A stretch of 64,000 bases of DNA from Collimonas fungivorans Ter331 (GCF_000221045.1 NC_015856.1:3182542-3246541); one strand, 5' to 3'. Shown: positions 29,339 to 38,219, counted from the stretch's first letter. The notes: generated by a model from the letters alone, not told the origin. A program made the numbers and translations.

Positions 29339-30622
29339 TTGAATCCGATCGAGAAGCGACCCGCCCCCTTGCGCGTGGTGGTCATCGGCGCCGGCATCGT
29401 CGGCGCCGCCTGCGCCATCGAACTGCTGCGCGACGGCCACCATGTCACCCTGCTCGATCCAGACGAGCCGGGCGGCACGCAGGCCGCCAGCTACGGCAAC
29501 GCGGCATGGCTGAGCCCGGCTTCGGTGGTGCCGATGTCGATGCCTGGCTTGTGGAAAAAATTACCGGGCTATCTGTTCGATAAAAACAGCCCTTTGACCA
29601 TCCGCTGGAGCGCCCTGCCGTCGCTGCTGCCGTGGCTGGCCAGGTTCATCTGGGCCGGCGCCAGCGTTGCCCGGGTCGAAGCCACGGCGCGCGCGTTGTC
29701 CGCCCTGCTGCGCGATGCGCCCGCGCGCCATCGGGCGCTGGCGCAGGAAGCCGGCGTGCCCGGCCTGATCGTCAGCCGCGGGCTGCTGTATGCCTATCCC
29801 GATCGCGCCGCCTTCGAAGCGGAAGCGCTGGGCTGGCGCTTGCGGCGCGACAATGCGGTGAGCTGGAAGGAACTGGACGCACAGGCAATACGCGAACTGG
29901 TTCCTGAACTGGACCGCAGGTATCAGTTCGCCATCCTGCTGCAGCAAGGCGCCAACTGCGCCGACCCGGGCGCCTATGTGGCAGCGCTGGTGCGCCATGC
30001 GCTGGGCCAGGGAGCTGCCCTGCATCAAGCCAGGGCGACCGGGTTCGACCTGCAGAACGGCCACTTGCGCGCCGTGCTTACCGACCGCGGCGCACTCCCC
30101 TGCGAACGCGCCGTGATTGCCGCCGGCATCCATTCCAAGGCGCTGGCCAGGTCGGTGGGCGACAATGTCATCATGGAAAGCGAGCGCGGCTATCACGTCG
30201 TCATAGAAAATCCGCCGTTCAAGCTGGCCTTGCCGGTGATGCCGGCGGACGCCAAGACCGGCAATACCTCGACGCTGTCCGGCCTGCGCATTGCCGGCCA
30301 GGTAGAGCTGACCAGGTTACAGGCGGATCCGGACTGGAGCCGCGCCGACACCCTCCTGCGCCACGCAGCAGCGACCTATCCGGCGCTAGCGACATCGATC
30401 GGGAGCGCCGCCGTCCAGCGCTGGATGGGACACCGGCCGTCCACCACCGATGGCAGGCCGGTGCTGGGACCGGCGTCCGGCTGTCAGGACGTGTTCCACG
30501 CTTTCGGGCACGGCCATGTCGGCCTGGCGTCGGCGCCGGTTTCCGGACGGCTGGTGGCCGACCTGATATCCGGCCGGCCGCCGGTCGTCGATCCGGCGCC
30601 CTACTCGGTAAAACGGTTTTAG
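29339..30622 (+). CDS. DadA-like FAD-dependent D-amino-acid dehydrogenase/oxidase
   Basis: The 427-residue DAO-family flavoprotein probably oxidatively deaminates a D-amino acid or an N-substituted amino acid to a keto acid. The N-terminal dinucleotide fold reads VVVIGAGIVGAACAIELL; the family's AASYGNAAWLSP block follows, and GHRPSTTDGRPVLGP and FGHGHVGL near the C-terminus are typical of DadA relatives. The start is a TTG at 29339 with AAGGAAAC six bases upstream, 28 bases after the ATPase gene; the longer frame would run inside the ATPase gene. Together with the transporter and racemase it suggests use of amino-acid enantiomers. Confidence 0.88.
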   Translation: MNPIEKRPAPLRVVVIGAGIVGAACAIELLRDGHHVTLLDPDEPGGTQAASYGNAAWLSPASVVPMSMPGLWKKLPGYLFDKNSPLTIRWSALPSLLPWLARFIWAGASVARVEATARALSALLRDAPARHRALAQEAGVPGLIVSRGLLYAYPDRAAFEAEALGWRLRRDNAVSWKELDAQAIRELVPELDRRYQFAILLQQGANCADPGAYVAALVRHALGQGAALHQARATGFDLQNGHLRAVLTDRGALPCERAVIAAGIHSKALARSVGDNVIMESERGYHVVIENPPFKLALPVMPADAKTGNTSTLSGLRIAGQVELTRLQADPDWSRADTLLRHAAATYPALATSIGSAAVQRWMGHRPSTTDGRPVLGPASGCQDVFHAFGHGHVGLASAPVSGRLVADLISGRPPVVDPAPYSVKRF

Positions 30623-30684
30623 AAACGCCGGATTCTCAGCCGCTGCAGATCCGGCTTAAACTTGCATCAAACTCGGGAGAAAAC

Positions 30685-31431
30685 ATGATTGTTCGCGGCG
30701 GACGCGCCATATACGGAGAGAGCGTCGGCATTCTTGTGCTGGATACGAAGTTTCCACGCATCCCCGGCGATATCGGCAACGCCACCACATTCGACTTTCC
30801 GGTGCGTTACAAGGTCGTGGCGGGAGCAAAACCGCAACAGATTGTTGCTACGCCCGATCGGGCCCGCGCGCTGCTGCCGGCATTTATCGAAGCCGCCAAG
30901 GAGCTCGAGCACGACGGCGTGCGCGCCATCACCACCACCTGCGGTTTCCTGACCGTAGTCCAGGATGAAATTGCCGAGGCTGTCAGCGTGCCGGTCATTA
31001 CTTCGAGCCTGTTTCTCGTCCCGCTGCTGAGGCGCATGCTGGGCCCCAGGCGCACCATCGGCGTGGTCACTGCCGATGCGCATAGCCTGTCGGCCAGCCA
31101 TCTGCGCGCTGCCGGCATCGAACCGGACTGGCGGCTGGTTATCAAAGGAATGGAATCGCGCCCGTCTTTCGGAACCATCCTGGGCACAAGCAGCGATCCT
31201 GAGCATGCGCTTGATGTCGACCAGGTCAGGCGCGAAGTGGTGGAAACATGCCTGGCCATGCAGGCCGAAGCGCCTGACCTGGGCGCGTTCCTGTTCGAAT
31301 GCACCAATCTGCAACCGTACGCGGCGGCAGTGCAAGCCGCCACCGGACTTCCTATCTTCGGCATCTATCACGTCGTCAACCTGCTTCACTCTGGCGCAGT
31401 GGCGCCTGGTTTTGCGCACGGCTATCTGTAA
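30685..31431 (+). CDS. Asp/Glu/hydantoin racemase superfamily protein
   Basis: The 248-residue protein belongs to the cofactor-independent racemase superfamily. The two Cys residues expected for acid/base catalysis are visible in TTTCGFLT and FECTNLQPY. The N-terminus (GESVGILVLDTKFPRIPGD) resembles the uncharacterised aspartate/glutamate racemase-like branch found beside amino-acid transporters. It closes the transporter operon and could interconvert enantiomers for the DadA-like enzyme. The substrate is not known. Confidence 0.8.
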   Translation: MIVRGGRAIYGESVGILVLDTKFPRIPGDIGNATTFDFPVRYKVVAGAKPQQIVATPDRARALLPAFIEAAKELEHDGVRAITTTCGFLTVVQDEIAEAVSVPVITSSLFLVPLLRRMLGPRRTIGVVTADAHSLSASHLRAAGIEPDWRLVIKGMESRPSFGTILGTSSDPEHALDVDQVRREVVETCLAMQAEAPDLGAFLFECTNLQPYAAAVQAATGLPIFGIYHVVNLLHSGAVAPGFAHGYL

Positions 31432-31474
31432 TCTCAAGCCTGGCCGCCGGCAGACGTGCCGTGGCATATGAACC

Positions 31475-31915
31475 TCACTCGCGCACCAGCCGCAACCAAT
31501 GCAAGGTCGAATCATCGTCCGCCGGCAGTGCCGCCCTGAGGCCGCCGAGCTGCTTCATGGCAGCGTCATAACTTGCCTGGCTGTCCGTTTTGCGGGACCT
31601 GTGCTCAATTCTCTTGCTCCACTCCTCGCCGAAGTCAGCGATGCGTTCAAGCATCATGCGCAACTCCTGGTCATCATGCATTTCCGCCGCCAGGCGACGC
31701 CAGACCGCATTTTTATTCCAGCGCAAAAAACGCATATAGGTAGTGTTCCACTTGCCGAATCGTAGCGGCAAATCGTGCCAGAGGCGGCGCCCGGCCGAAA
31801 TCCACAGGATGGCATCGATAAACAGGCGATTGTTGTGCGCCCTGGCGCCGCTGTCCCCTGCCTTGCCCGTCATCAGCGGTTCCAGCTTTTCCCACTGGGC
31901 ATTTCGCAGTTTCAT
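31475..31915 (-). CDS. Transposase-derived protein with a DUF4096 head and no DDE domain
   Basis: Residues 1-75 (LRNAQWEKLEPLMTGKAG, RLFIDAILWISAGRRLWHDL, WNTTYMRFLRW) match the N-terminal DNA-binding part of IS5-type transposases. The rest (ERIADFGEEWSKRIEHRS ... STLHWLRLVRE) is not transposase sequence, and no DDE catalytic region follows in any frame. No terminal inverted repeats or target duplication are seen. It is either a remnant or a domesticated DNA-binding protein; the clean frame and a defined C-terminus favour the latter. A small Cys-rich gene lies 24 bases upstream on the same strand. Confidence 0.6.
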   Translation of the reverse strand: MKLRNAQWEKLEPLMTGKAGDSGARAHNNRLFIDAILWISAGRRLWHDLPLRFGKWNTTYMRFLRWNKNAVWRRLAAEMHDDQELRMMLERIADFGEEWSKRIEHRSRKTDSQASYDAAMKQLGGLRAALPADDDSTLHWLRLVRE

Positions 31916-31939
31916 AATGAAGGTGGCCTCGCGCCGGTC

Positions 31940-32155
31940 CTATTTATTCCGCGTTGCCGCCGCTTCGCGCTGGCGCCGGCGGTTTTCCTGGCAGCGATAG
32001 CAGATCCAGCGCCGGGTCTTGTTGCACTCGACGAAATCGCCGTCGGCGGCGGGCACCTCGCCTTGATGGTGCGCGCAGAACCGCCTGCCGGTGGCGTTTG
32101 CGGCGGCCTGGGTCACCAGCACCAGCCGGTCCGGCCGCTGTGAATATGCACTCAT
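31940..32155 (-). CDS. Small Cys-rich, probably zinc-binding protein
   Basis: The 71-residue basic protein has Cys/His pairs spaced as a possible zinc site: FCAHHQ, VECNKTRRWICYRCQEN. The start is well supported by AAGGAG eight bases upstream. It is followed by the transposase-derived gene on the same strand. I do not recognise a characterised family. A nucleic-acid-binding role is a guess from its basic, Arg-rich tail (ENRRRQREAAATRNK). Confidence 0.55.
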   Translation of the reverse strand: MSAYSQRPDRLVLVTQAAANATGRRFCAHHQGEVPAADGDFVECNKTRRWICYRCQENRRRQREAAATRNK

Positions 32156-32410
32156 TGTTGGTCTCCTTTTGCAAAAACAACTTCAGGAAATCCTGTACTT
32201 TCCGTGCGACTCAAGCCTGTTCCATAGTGCTGGCGCCGCAACGCCGGGAAGCACCGGCCACGCAACAAGGGAGACGCCGTAAGGCGGGATTGCTGCCGGT
32301 TGTCGGGGTTTTTTCATGTGCAGGCACTCGCCGACTGATCCTGCGGGCACTCACCGCTTGCGCGGAGCCGTGCCCTGGCTGTCATCAAATCTTTCCCTTC
32401 GCATGCATTC

Positions 32411-35400
32411 TTACCAGTTGTACCGTGCGCCCACGGCAAGGCCCTGGTCCTGGCCGTGCGCTGCAATGTCGCCGGTATAGTCGACCAGGAAAGCCCAGGC
32501 CCCGGCGTGGCTGGCCACCACTCCCAGGTTGAACTGGAGATGGTTGGGGCCGACGCTCGGTCCGCGCACTTCGAATGTCCCAGCCTCGGAAGCGTTGGCG
32601 AAGCGATTCGTAAAATATCCCTCGCGGTTGCCGAATGCACGTTGCACCAGGACCCGCGCATGCGGGGTCCAGCTGGTGGGACTGGCCGATTCTTTCGACG
32701 CCAGGGTGAAGGTCTTGCCCAGCTGCAACCCGGCGCCGATCCGGGTGTCGGTCACCTGGTCGGCATGCACCGACAATGCGATAGCCGGATCCGTGGCCTG
32801 GTCGCGGAAATCGACGCCCGGCAGGCGCACCACATCAACAGCCGGCAGGATCGGCTGCCACACCCATCCTCGCTGGTCTTGTATGGTCCAGCCATGCTCC
32901 ACATGCAGCGACAAGGCGTTGCCGGTATTGCGCGCCTGGGCTTGTGCAGAAAAAGGCAGCCGCGACATGCTCAAGTCAACCGAGCGTGTGGCGGTGCTCG
33001 ACAGATGCGTCGCTCCGGCCGAGGCATCCAGGTAATGGCGCTCGGTTGCGTAGCGCAGGTAAAGGCGGCCGTCGATGGCGTTGGTTTGTCCGCGGTAGCC
33101 GTTGCCGACGCCGTTCACCGACAGCGTGCCGTAACCGAGCGAGCCGCCCCAGGTCAGGCGTTCGCCGGCGCGCCGGTCCAGGCCCAGCACCAGTCCTGAG
33201 CTGTCTTGTCGCCAGGCCGACATCTGGTCCTGTCCGCTCAGGTGTCCGTAGTGGCCGAACACGCGGCCCCAAAGATTGGTGTCGCTGGCTGGAGCATCCG
33301 GTTTCGCAGCTGGGTCGTCGCTGCCGACCAGGTAGCTGAGCATGCCGGAGGCGTCGACAGCATGGCCAGGTGCGCCCGAATTGAGCGGCATCGCTGCGGC
33401 GATGGCAGCCGTGCCCTGCCGTTCGGCGGCGCGGTCGGTGGAACGCAAGTGCTGGGTCAGGGCCGCGCTGAAGTCGTTGATCAGATACAGCGAGGCGGTC
33501 CGCTGGGCGGCATAACCGGCGCCCTCGATCTGTTGCCGGGCCTGCGCCGCCTGGGCGTTGGTGGAGAACTGCAGCGCACCCAGCAGCGGCGCCAGCGCCG
33601 AGCCGCTTTGCTGGGAAGCAGAGCTGAGGGCGCTGCCTAGGCCGCAGCCTGCACGGTTGCAGAATGCGGACTTGCCGAGAAACGCTTCGTCGGCGCTGAG
33701 TGAAATGCTGTCATTCTTCTGGGTCACGTGGAAACTGATCACGGAATCGTCGAAAGGATGAAAGGCGTCCGTGGCGGGATTGACATCGTAGCCGGCGACC
33801 GGCTGGCCTTGCGCATCGGCGCGCACCAGGTGCGCGAAGCGGTTGACCACGATGTTCACATTGGCGGGAGCCAGGCCTTTCTTTTCCGCCTCCTGCAGCT
33901 GTGCCTGGAAGCCGGAAGAATAGCCGACCAAAGCGTACGATTGAGCCGTGTGATAAAAGCCGGGAGTCATATGCAGGGCAAGTTGCGCCGTATTGGAACG
34001 GATACTCAGCGCACTCATGGAGGTATAGCTACCGCCATTGTAAAGACCGAATCGCAACAAGGCCGGCTGCCCGGCCTGGCCAGGCGCAATATCGAAGGCC
34101 AGCGCCGAATAGTCATTCAATCGCGGATTGCCGCTCCAGTCGATCCCCTTTCCGGTCGGATGCAGGACGGCGCGATCCATGAAATTCATGCGCGCCCACA
34201 GCTGAGACTCGCCGAGCTGGCCTTCACCTTCAAGGGCGCTGCGCCTGTAAAATGTGTTGACCGGAATGTCAAGGATGCCGCCTCGCAGATGCAAGGCGCT
34301 GTCCTGCATGACCAGCGCATCCATAGCGGTATGGATTCCCTTGGGCAGGGTCCATTGGGAGTTTACCAAGGTCATGAAACCAAAAGAATCGCCGGTCGAT
34401 ATGCCCGAAGTGTCGATCAGCGGCGTCGCGCTATATTTTACGAAGGCCCGGATTGCCTTGTTGTAGTCTGAATTCGGATCGGCGCGCTGGCTCTTGGCTT
34501 CATCGGGATCATATTGGCTGGGGTCGTTGTAGACGGCGTTCAAGCCCTGCGTGAGCGCCTTGACCCGGTCGGCCGGACTCATTGCGTTGTATATGCTCCG
34601 TTCCTGGTCAACCAGGTTGATCAGATAGGGCTCGCCGCTCAGGACGGGGGCAGATCCCTTGGGTAAATAGGCTCCCAGCAGATTCCAGTTGGTCAGCCAG
34701 CTGACCAGCGTCGTATCTATCTTTTTAGCGGCAGGGTCATACTTGTTAGCGTAGTTCGGATTGATATTGCCAGACAATGCCTGGCCCGTTATGGTTACAG
34801 AGTCCACGGTCGTTTCGGGCGTGCGCTGGGTGACGAAGCCGGTGTTGTAGACATCGTCCTTGGGATAGGCCTTGTACTGTTTCGGGTTGGCGCAGTCCGG
34901 GTGGCACCAGAATACGGATGGCGTTTTGCCGGCGGCCGGATCGAACAGCCTGGCATAGGCATTGCCGTGGTCGCTGAAGGCATCGTCCAGCAACTGGGCG
35001 TCGGTGGCGGCAAGGTTGCCATTGGCGATCGCTTTCAGAAAATACTGGTAGAAAGAAGTGTTCCGGCTGGAATCCAGATAGCTATCGTGACCGCCGGTCA
35101 TGCCATGGATGCCAAGAAAGTGGCCGCTGTTGATATCGCCAGGATTCGGCTGGTCGAGGTTCGAAAAGGCGCGCACCGCGCCGCCCGCAAACATCATGGT
35201 GCAGGCCGAGATGCAGTAGCCGGAGAAGACCGTCTTCAGGCCCTGGCGCCGCGCCAGGTCGCCAACATCGTAACCGCCGGTTACGGAGCCGCCGTTCGAA
35301 TTGCGCATCACCAGCGTATCGATGACCCGTCCCTGGGCGCGCAGCCGGGCCAGGTAGTCCGCCAGCACGTAGCCATCCGAAAACACCACGTCGCCCGACA

Positions 35401-35506
35401 GGAACACCTGGTTCCCATGCACATGCATGTCCATCGCATACGCATGGTGTACGCCCGCCTCCATGCCCAGCGCCCCTAAAATGGCCAGCAACAGCTTGTA
35501 TTTCAT
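32411..35506 (-). CDS. Autotransporter with an N-terminal ClpP/crotonase-like serine-protease domain
   Basis: The 1031-residue protein starts MKYKLLLAILGALGMEAG with a Sec signal ending near AYA. Residues about 30-140 carry the periplasmic ClpP-fold pattern (COG3904-like): VMRNSNGGSV (oxyanion-type Gly pair), a probable nucleophile Ser100 in GYCISACTMMFAGG, and His134 in FLGIHG. A long passenger of unknown fold follows (140-740), with Cys pairs (WCHPDC, FCNRAGCG). The last 280 residues are an autotransporter beta-barrel (NLWGRVFGHYG ... VLGLDRRAGERLTWGGSLGYG) ending in an aromatic residue (GARYNW). It is predicted to display or release a protease-like domain at the cell surface. Confidence 0.82.
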   Translation of the reverse strand: MKYKLLLAILGALGMEAGVHHAYAMDMHVHGNQVFLSGDVVFSDGYVLADYLARLRAQGRVIDTLVMRNSNGGSVTGGYDVGDLARRQGLKTVFSGYCISACTMMFAGGAVRAFSNLDQPNPGDINSGHFLGIHGMTGGHDSYLDSSRNTSFYQYFLKAIANGNLAATDAQLLDDAFSDHGNAYARLFDPAAGKTPSVFWCHPDCANPKQYKAYPKDDVYNTGFVTQRTPETTVDSVTITGQALSGNINPNYANKYDPAAKKIDTTLVSWLTNWNLLGAYLPKGSAPVLSGEPYLINLVDQERSIYNAMSPADRVKALTQGLNAVYNDPSQYDPDEAKSQRADPNSDYNKAIRAFVKYSATPLIDTSGISTGDSFGFMTLVNSQWTLPKGIHTAMDALVMQDSALHLRGGILDIPVNTFYRRSALEGEGQLGESQLWARMNFMDRAVLHPTGKGIDWSGNPRLNDYSALAFDIAPGQAGQPALLRFGLYNGGSYTSMSALSIRSNTAQLALHMTPGFYHTAQSYALVGYSSGFQAQLQEAEKKGLAPANVNIVVNRFAHLVRADAQGQPVAGYDVNPATDAFHPFDDSVISFHVTQKNDSISLSADEAFLGKSAFCNRAGCGLGSALSSASQQSGSALAPLLGALQFSTNAQAAQARQQIEGAGYAAQRTASLYLINDFSAALTQHLRSTDRAAERQGTAAIAAAMPLNSGAPGHAVDASGMLSYLVGSDDPAAKPDAPASDTNLWGRVFGHYGHLSGQDQMSAWRQDSSGLVLGLDRRAGERLTWGGSLGYGTLSVNGVGNGYRGQTNAIDGRLYLRYATERHYLDASAGATHLSSTATRSVDLSMSRLPFSAQAQARNTGNALSLHVEHGWTIQDQRGWVWQPILPAVDVVRLPGVDFRDQATDPAIALSVHADQVTDTRIGAGLQLGKTFTLASKESASPTSWTPHARVLVQRAFGNREGYFTNRFANASEAGTFEVRGPSVGPNHLQFNLGVVASHAGAWAFLVDYTGDIAAHGQDQGLAVGARYNW

Positions 35507-35571
35507 ACCCTCTATCCCCTCACGTGTATTCCAGCGCCTTAACGTCCCCACTAGAGATGCCCGTCCAGAAT

Positions 35572-35630
35572 AAAAAAAGGGCCACGCTGCGGCTCACAAA
35601 AAAACCTGAACAGGCCTGGCCCCTTTTTTT
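35572..35630. terminator. Long hairpin with A/T tracts in a divergent intergenic region
   Basis: The arms AAAAAAAGGGCCA and TGGCCCCTTTTTTT can pair with one bulged base, giving terminator-like ends on both strands. It lies 66 bases before the autotransporter start codon and about 210 bases before the lipoprotein gene. A promoter for the autotransporter located beyond 35630 would have to read through it, so attenuation is possible. The rest of the 35507-35842 interval shows no gene. Confidence 0.45.
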
Positions 35631-35842
35631 ATCTCGCGGGGCAGGTTAACAAGGCCTGCCGGCAACATCTTCCACAAGAGGAATTTCGCGGCGACTGATT
35701 GCTCACTTCTAAACTATCAATAAGGAGTCATGCATATGTGCGGAAACACGGAATTGCCAGAGTCGGCAAGACACGTCTTTGATACCGGCGGCGCAATGTC
35801 GGGAGTTGAAATGAATGCTTCTTTTCACTATCAAGGATAGAC

Positions 35843-37606
35843 ATGACAGAACACATCGAATTGAAAGGCAGCCTGGCAGCCGCCACGCTCGCCACCCTAT
35901 TTCTTGTCGCCGGCTGCGGTGACGGCAGCAATACCGGCGCCGACGCCCTGGCAAAACGAAACCAGAACGCGGATGCGGTCAAGCCGCCGGCCCAGAGTTC
36001 GGCGACTACCGCCGCCGTCTCCGGCAAGATCACCTATGACTTTGTGCCCGCGGTCGCCAGCAAGGACCAGCAAGGGCGCTGGCAAGCCAAGCTCGACTAC
36101 GCAAAAACGGTACAAAAACCGGCCCGCAATGTCGTGGTCGAACTGATCGACGACAAGACAGGCAAGGTATTGCTGTCGGCGGAAACCGACGCCCAGGGTG
36201 GCTATGCGTTCCAGGCGCCGCTCAATACCGCCGTCCGCGTGCGGGCAAAAGCGCAGATGCTGCGCACAGGCAGCGCAGGACCAAGCTGGAATTTCGCGGT
36301 TCGCGACCACTCGTCGGCAGGCTACGGCGTATCGACCAACGGCGCCGCTCTGTTCGCCATGGAAAGCGCCTCCTTCAACAGCGGCAAGCAAGCCAGCATC
36401 CATGACCTGAACGCTGCTTCCGGATGGGACGCCACGAAATCGACCTATGCCACATCCCGCTCGGCCGGACCGTTCGCAATTCTCGACACGGTCTACAACG
36501 CCAGCCATAAAGTGCTGGAAGCCGATAAAAATCTCGCGTTCCCGCCACTTAACGTCTTCTGGAGCCCGGGCGACACGGACGGCACTTATTTCGGCAGCGA
36601 GAGCGGCAAATCCAATTCCAGAGGCTTGCATATCCTCGGCCAGGCAGACGTCGATACCGACGAATACGATGCCGGCGTGATTGCCCATGAGTGGGGACAC
36701 TACTTCCAGGCCAGTTTCTCTCGCGACGACAGCACTGGCGGCAGCCACGGACAGGGAGACTTGCTCGACATGCGCCTGGCGTTCAGCGAAGGCTGGGGAA
36801 ATTCGTTTTCCAGCATGGCGCGCAATGATCCGATGTACGTCGACACCAATGGAAAGAGCCAAGGCAAACGCGCGGTAGTTTTCAAGGTCGACGATATTCC
36901 GGCGGACGATCCGAAAGCCTGGTTCAGCGAAACAGCGGTACAGTCTGTGCTGTATCGCCTGCACCAGTCGCCGGACATCGGCTTCGGCCCTATCTACCAG
37001 GCCATGGCAGCGCAGAAGACATCACCGGCTTTCACCAGCCTGTTTTCATTCGCAGCCGCGCTGCGCGGAAAAATCAATGCGGCCGGCCAGGCCACGCTGG
37101 ATAGCCTGCTGACCGAGGTCAATACGATAAACAAGGACAATCTAGACATGTTCGGTTCCAAACAGGCGAGCCTTCCAGCATCCATCATTGCTGCCAACAA
37201 GGATTTTGTGCTGCCGGTCTACACGCTTCTTGATGTCGGTTTGCAGACCACGGCCCAAACGGCCGGCAAGGAAAGCACAGCATGCAACACGACTGCATAC
37301 GACGCGGGCAACAATTACAATAAGCTCGGCGTATATCGCTATCTGCGTTTCGGCATCGCGGAAAAAGGCAAATACCGGCTGCGTATCGTCCCCGACCAGG
37401 GCCTGGCGCCTTACCTCCAGCTTTATAGCAAGGGAACGGCACTGGCTGGCGACACCGTCAAAAATCAGCTCATTGAAGACCCGAATCATCCCGGCACTTA
37501 TTATGCGAACTACGATTTGCCGGTGCAAAATGACTACGTAGCCACACTGACCACCGTGGGCGATGCTCCAGGATGCTTTAAGCTCCTGCTCACCCAAGTC
37601 AAATGA
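35843..37606 (+). CDS. Exported lipoprotein with HEXXH zinc-metalloprotease motif
   Basis: The 587-residue protein has a signal ending in a lipobox (LFLVAGC), so it should be membrane-anchored outside the cytoplasm. A carboxypeptidase-regulatory/Ig-like region is likely at about 60-135 (VVVELIDDKTGKVLLSAETDAQGGYAF). The motif VIAHEWGHYFQ near residue 280 supplies two zinc-binding His and the catalytic Glu, and FSEGWGNSF about 40 residues later offers the third ligand Glu, as in gluzincin-type enzymes. Its C-terminal half resembles a pre-peptidase C-terminal domain (YLRFGIAEKGKYRLRI). Followed 14 bases later by an exported partner gene. Confidence 0.72.
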   Translation: MTEHIELKGSLAAATLATLFLVAGCGDGSNTGADALAKRNQNADAVKPPAQSSATTAAVSGKITYDFVPAVASKDQQGRWQAKLDYAKTVQKPARNVVVELIDDKTGKVLLSAETDAQGGYAFQAPLNTAVRVRAKAQMLRTGSAGPSWNFAVRDHSSAGYGVSTNGAALFAMESASFNSGKQASIHDLNAASGWDATKSTYATSRSAGPFAILDTVYNASHKVLEADKNLAFPPLNVFWSPGDTDGTYFGSESGKSNSRGLHILGQADVDTDEYDAGVIAHEWGHYFQASFSRDDSTGGSHGQGDLLDMRLAFSEGWGNSFSSMARNDPMYVDTNGKSQGKRAVVFKVDDIPADDPKAWFSETAVQSVLYRLHQSPDIGFGPIYQAMAAQKTSPAFTSLFSFAAALRGKINAAGQATLDSLLTEVNTINKDNLDMFGSKQASLPASIIAANKDFVLPVYTLLDVGLQTTAQTAGKESTACNTTAYDAGNNYNKLGVYRYLRFGIAEKGKYRLRIVPDQGLAPYLQLYSKGTALAGDTVKNQLIEDPNHPGTYYANYDLPVQNDYVATLTTVGDAPGCFKLLLTQVK

Positions 37607-37620
37607 AAGGGAGAACAATC

Positions 37621-38154
37621 ATGAACATCAAAAACATCCTGGGCAACGGCATGCTGCTGCTTGCAACCCTTGCCTGCCATGCGCAAAGCACCGTCGCCAA
37701 ACCGCTTCAGCCTGTTGCTCCTGGCAAGGCAGCTGCGAAAAGCCAGCCCGACGGTAAAATCGGGGCGCCCGTCAGCGTCGAACTGATATCCGGCGGCGCC
37801 ACCAGCAAGAACGTCACGCTGCCGGTGCAGCTGCAATTCAAAACCGACCAGCCCAATACCCCGCTGCAAGTGGAATACCGCAGCAATGACGGTTTGTCGC
37901 TTGTCACTCTCGGCACCGCCACGCTGATCAGCAACCAGCAAGGGATCGTGACCGATACGCCGAACGTGCGGGCAACGGCTGACGGCGTCTACGACCTGAA
38001 CGTGTTCGTCACAGTCGGCGACCGCACACGGGCGGTATCGATTCCCGTCACCGTGGGTAATGCCAAGCCAGTGAAGAAAGCTTCAGGCAAGGCCATGCGC
38101 ACGCCGCAAGGCGAAGACCTGACGATCATGCCGGCACAAGAGAAGTCGCAATAA
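37621..38154 (+). CDS. Exported protein of unknown function downstream of the metalloprotease lipoprotein
   Basis: The 177-residue protein begins MNIKNILGNGMLLLATL with a Sec signal, probably cleaved after CHA. The mature part looks like one beta-sandwich domain (VSVELISGGATSKNVTLPVQL ... YDLNVFVTVGDRTRAVSIPV), with a basic Pro/Lys-rich tail. An AAAGGGAG site lies upstream, only 14 bases after the lipoprotein stop, so the two are co-expressed. An accessory or inhibitor role for the protease is conceivable. I recognise no named family. Confidence 0.65.
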   Translation: MNIKNILGNGMLLLATLACHAQSTVAKPLQPVAPGKAAAKSQPDGKIGAPVSVELISGGATSKNVTLPVQLQFKTDQPNTPLQVEYRSNDGLSLVTLGTATLISNQQGIVTDTPNVRATADGVYDLNVFVTVGDRTRAVSIPVTVGNAKPVKKASGKAMRTPQGEDLTIMPAQEKSQ

Positions 38155-38169
38155 GCGACGGCGAGCCGT

Positions 38170-38204
38170 GCCGGGGATTGACGCAACGACTATCAATCCC
38201 CGGC
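38170..38204. terminator. Strong hairpin between convergent genes
   Basis: A perfect 12-base inverted repeat, GCCGGGGATTGA / TCAATCCCCGGC, has an 11-base loop and lies 16 bases after the exported-protein stop and 16 before the stop of the convergent STN gene. It lacks a T run, so it may be a rho-independent terminator of weak type or a transcript-stabilising hairpin. Confidence 0.6.
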
Positions 38205-38219
38205 CAAATTCATCATTGC

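Noticed and set aside
31475-31915. A complete insertion sequence
   Set aside because: No DDE domain, terminal inverted repeats or target-site duplication could be seen around the gene.
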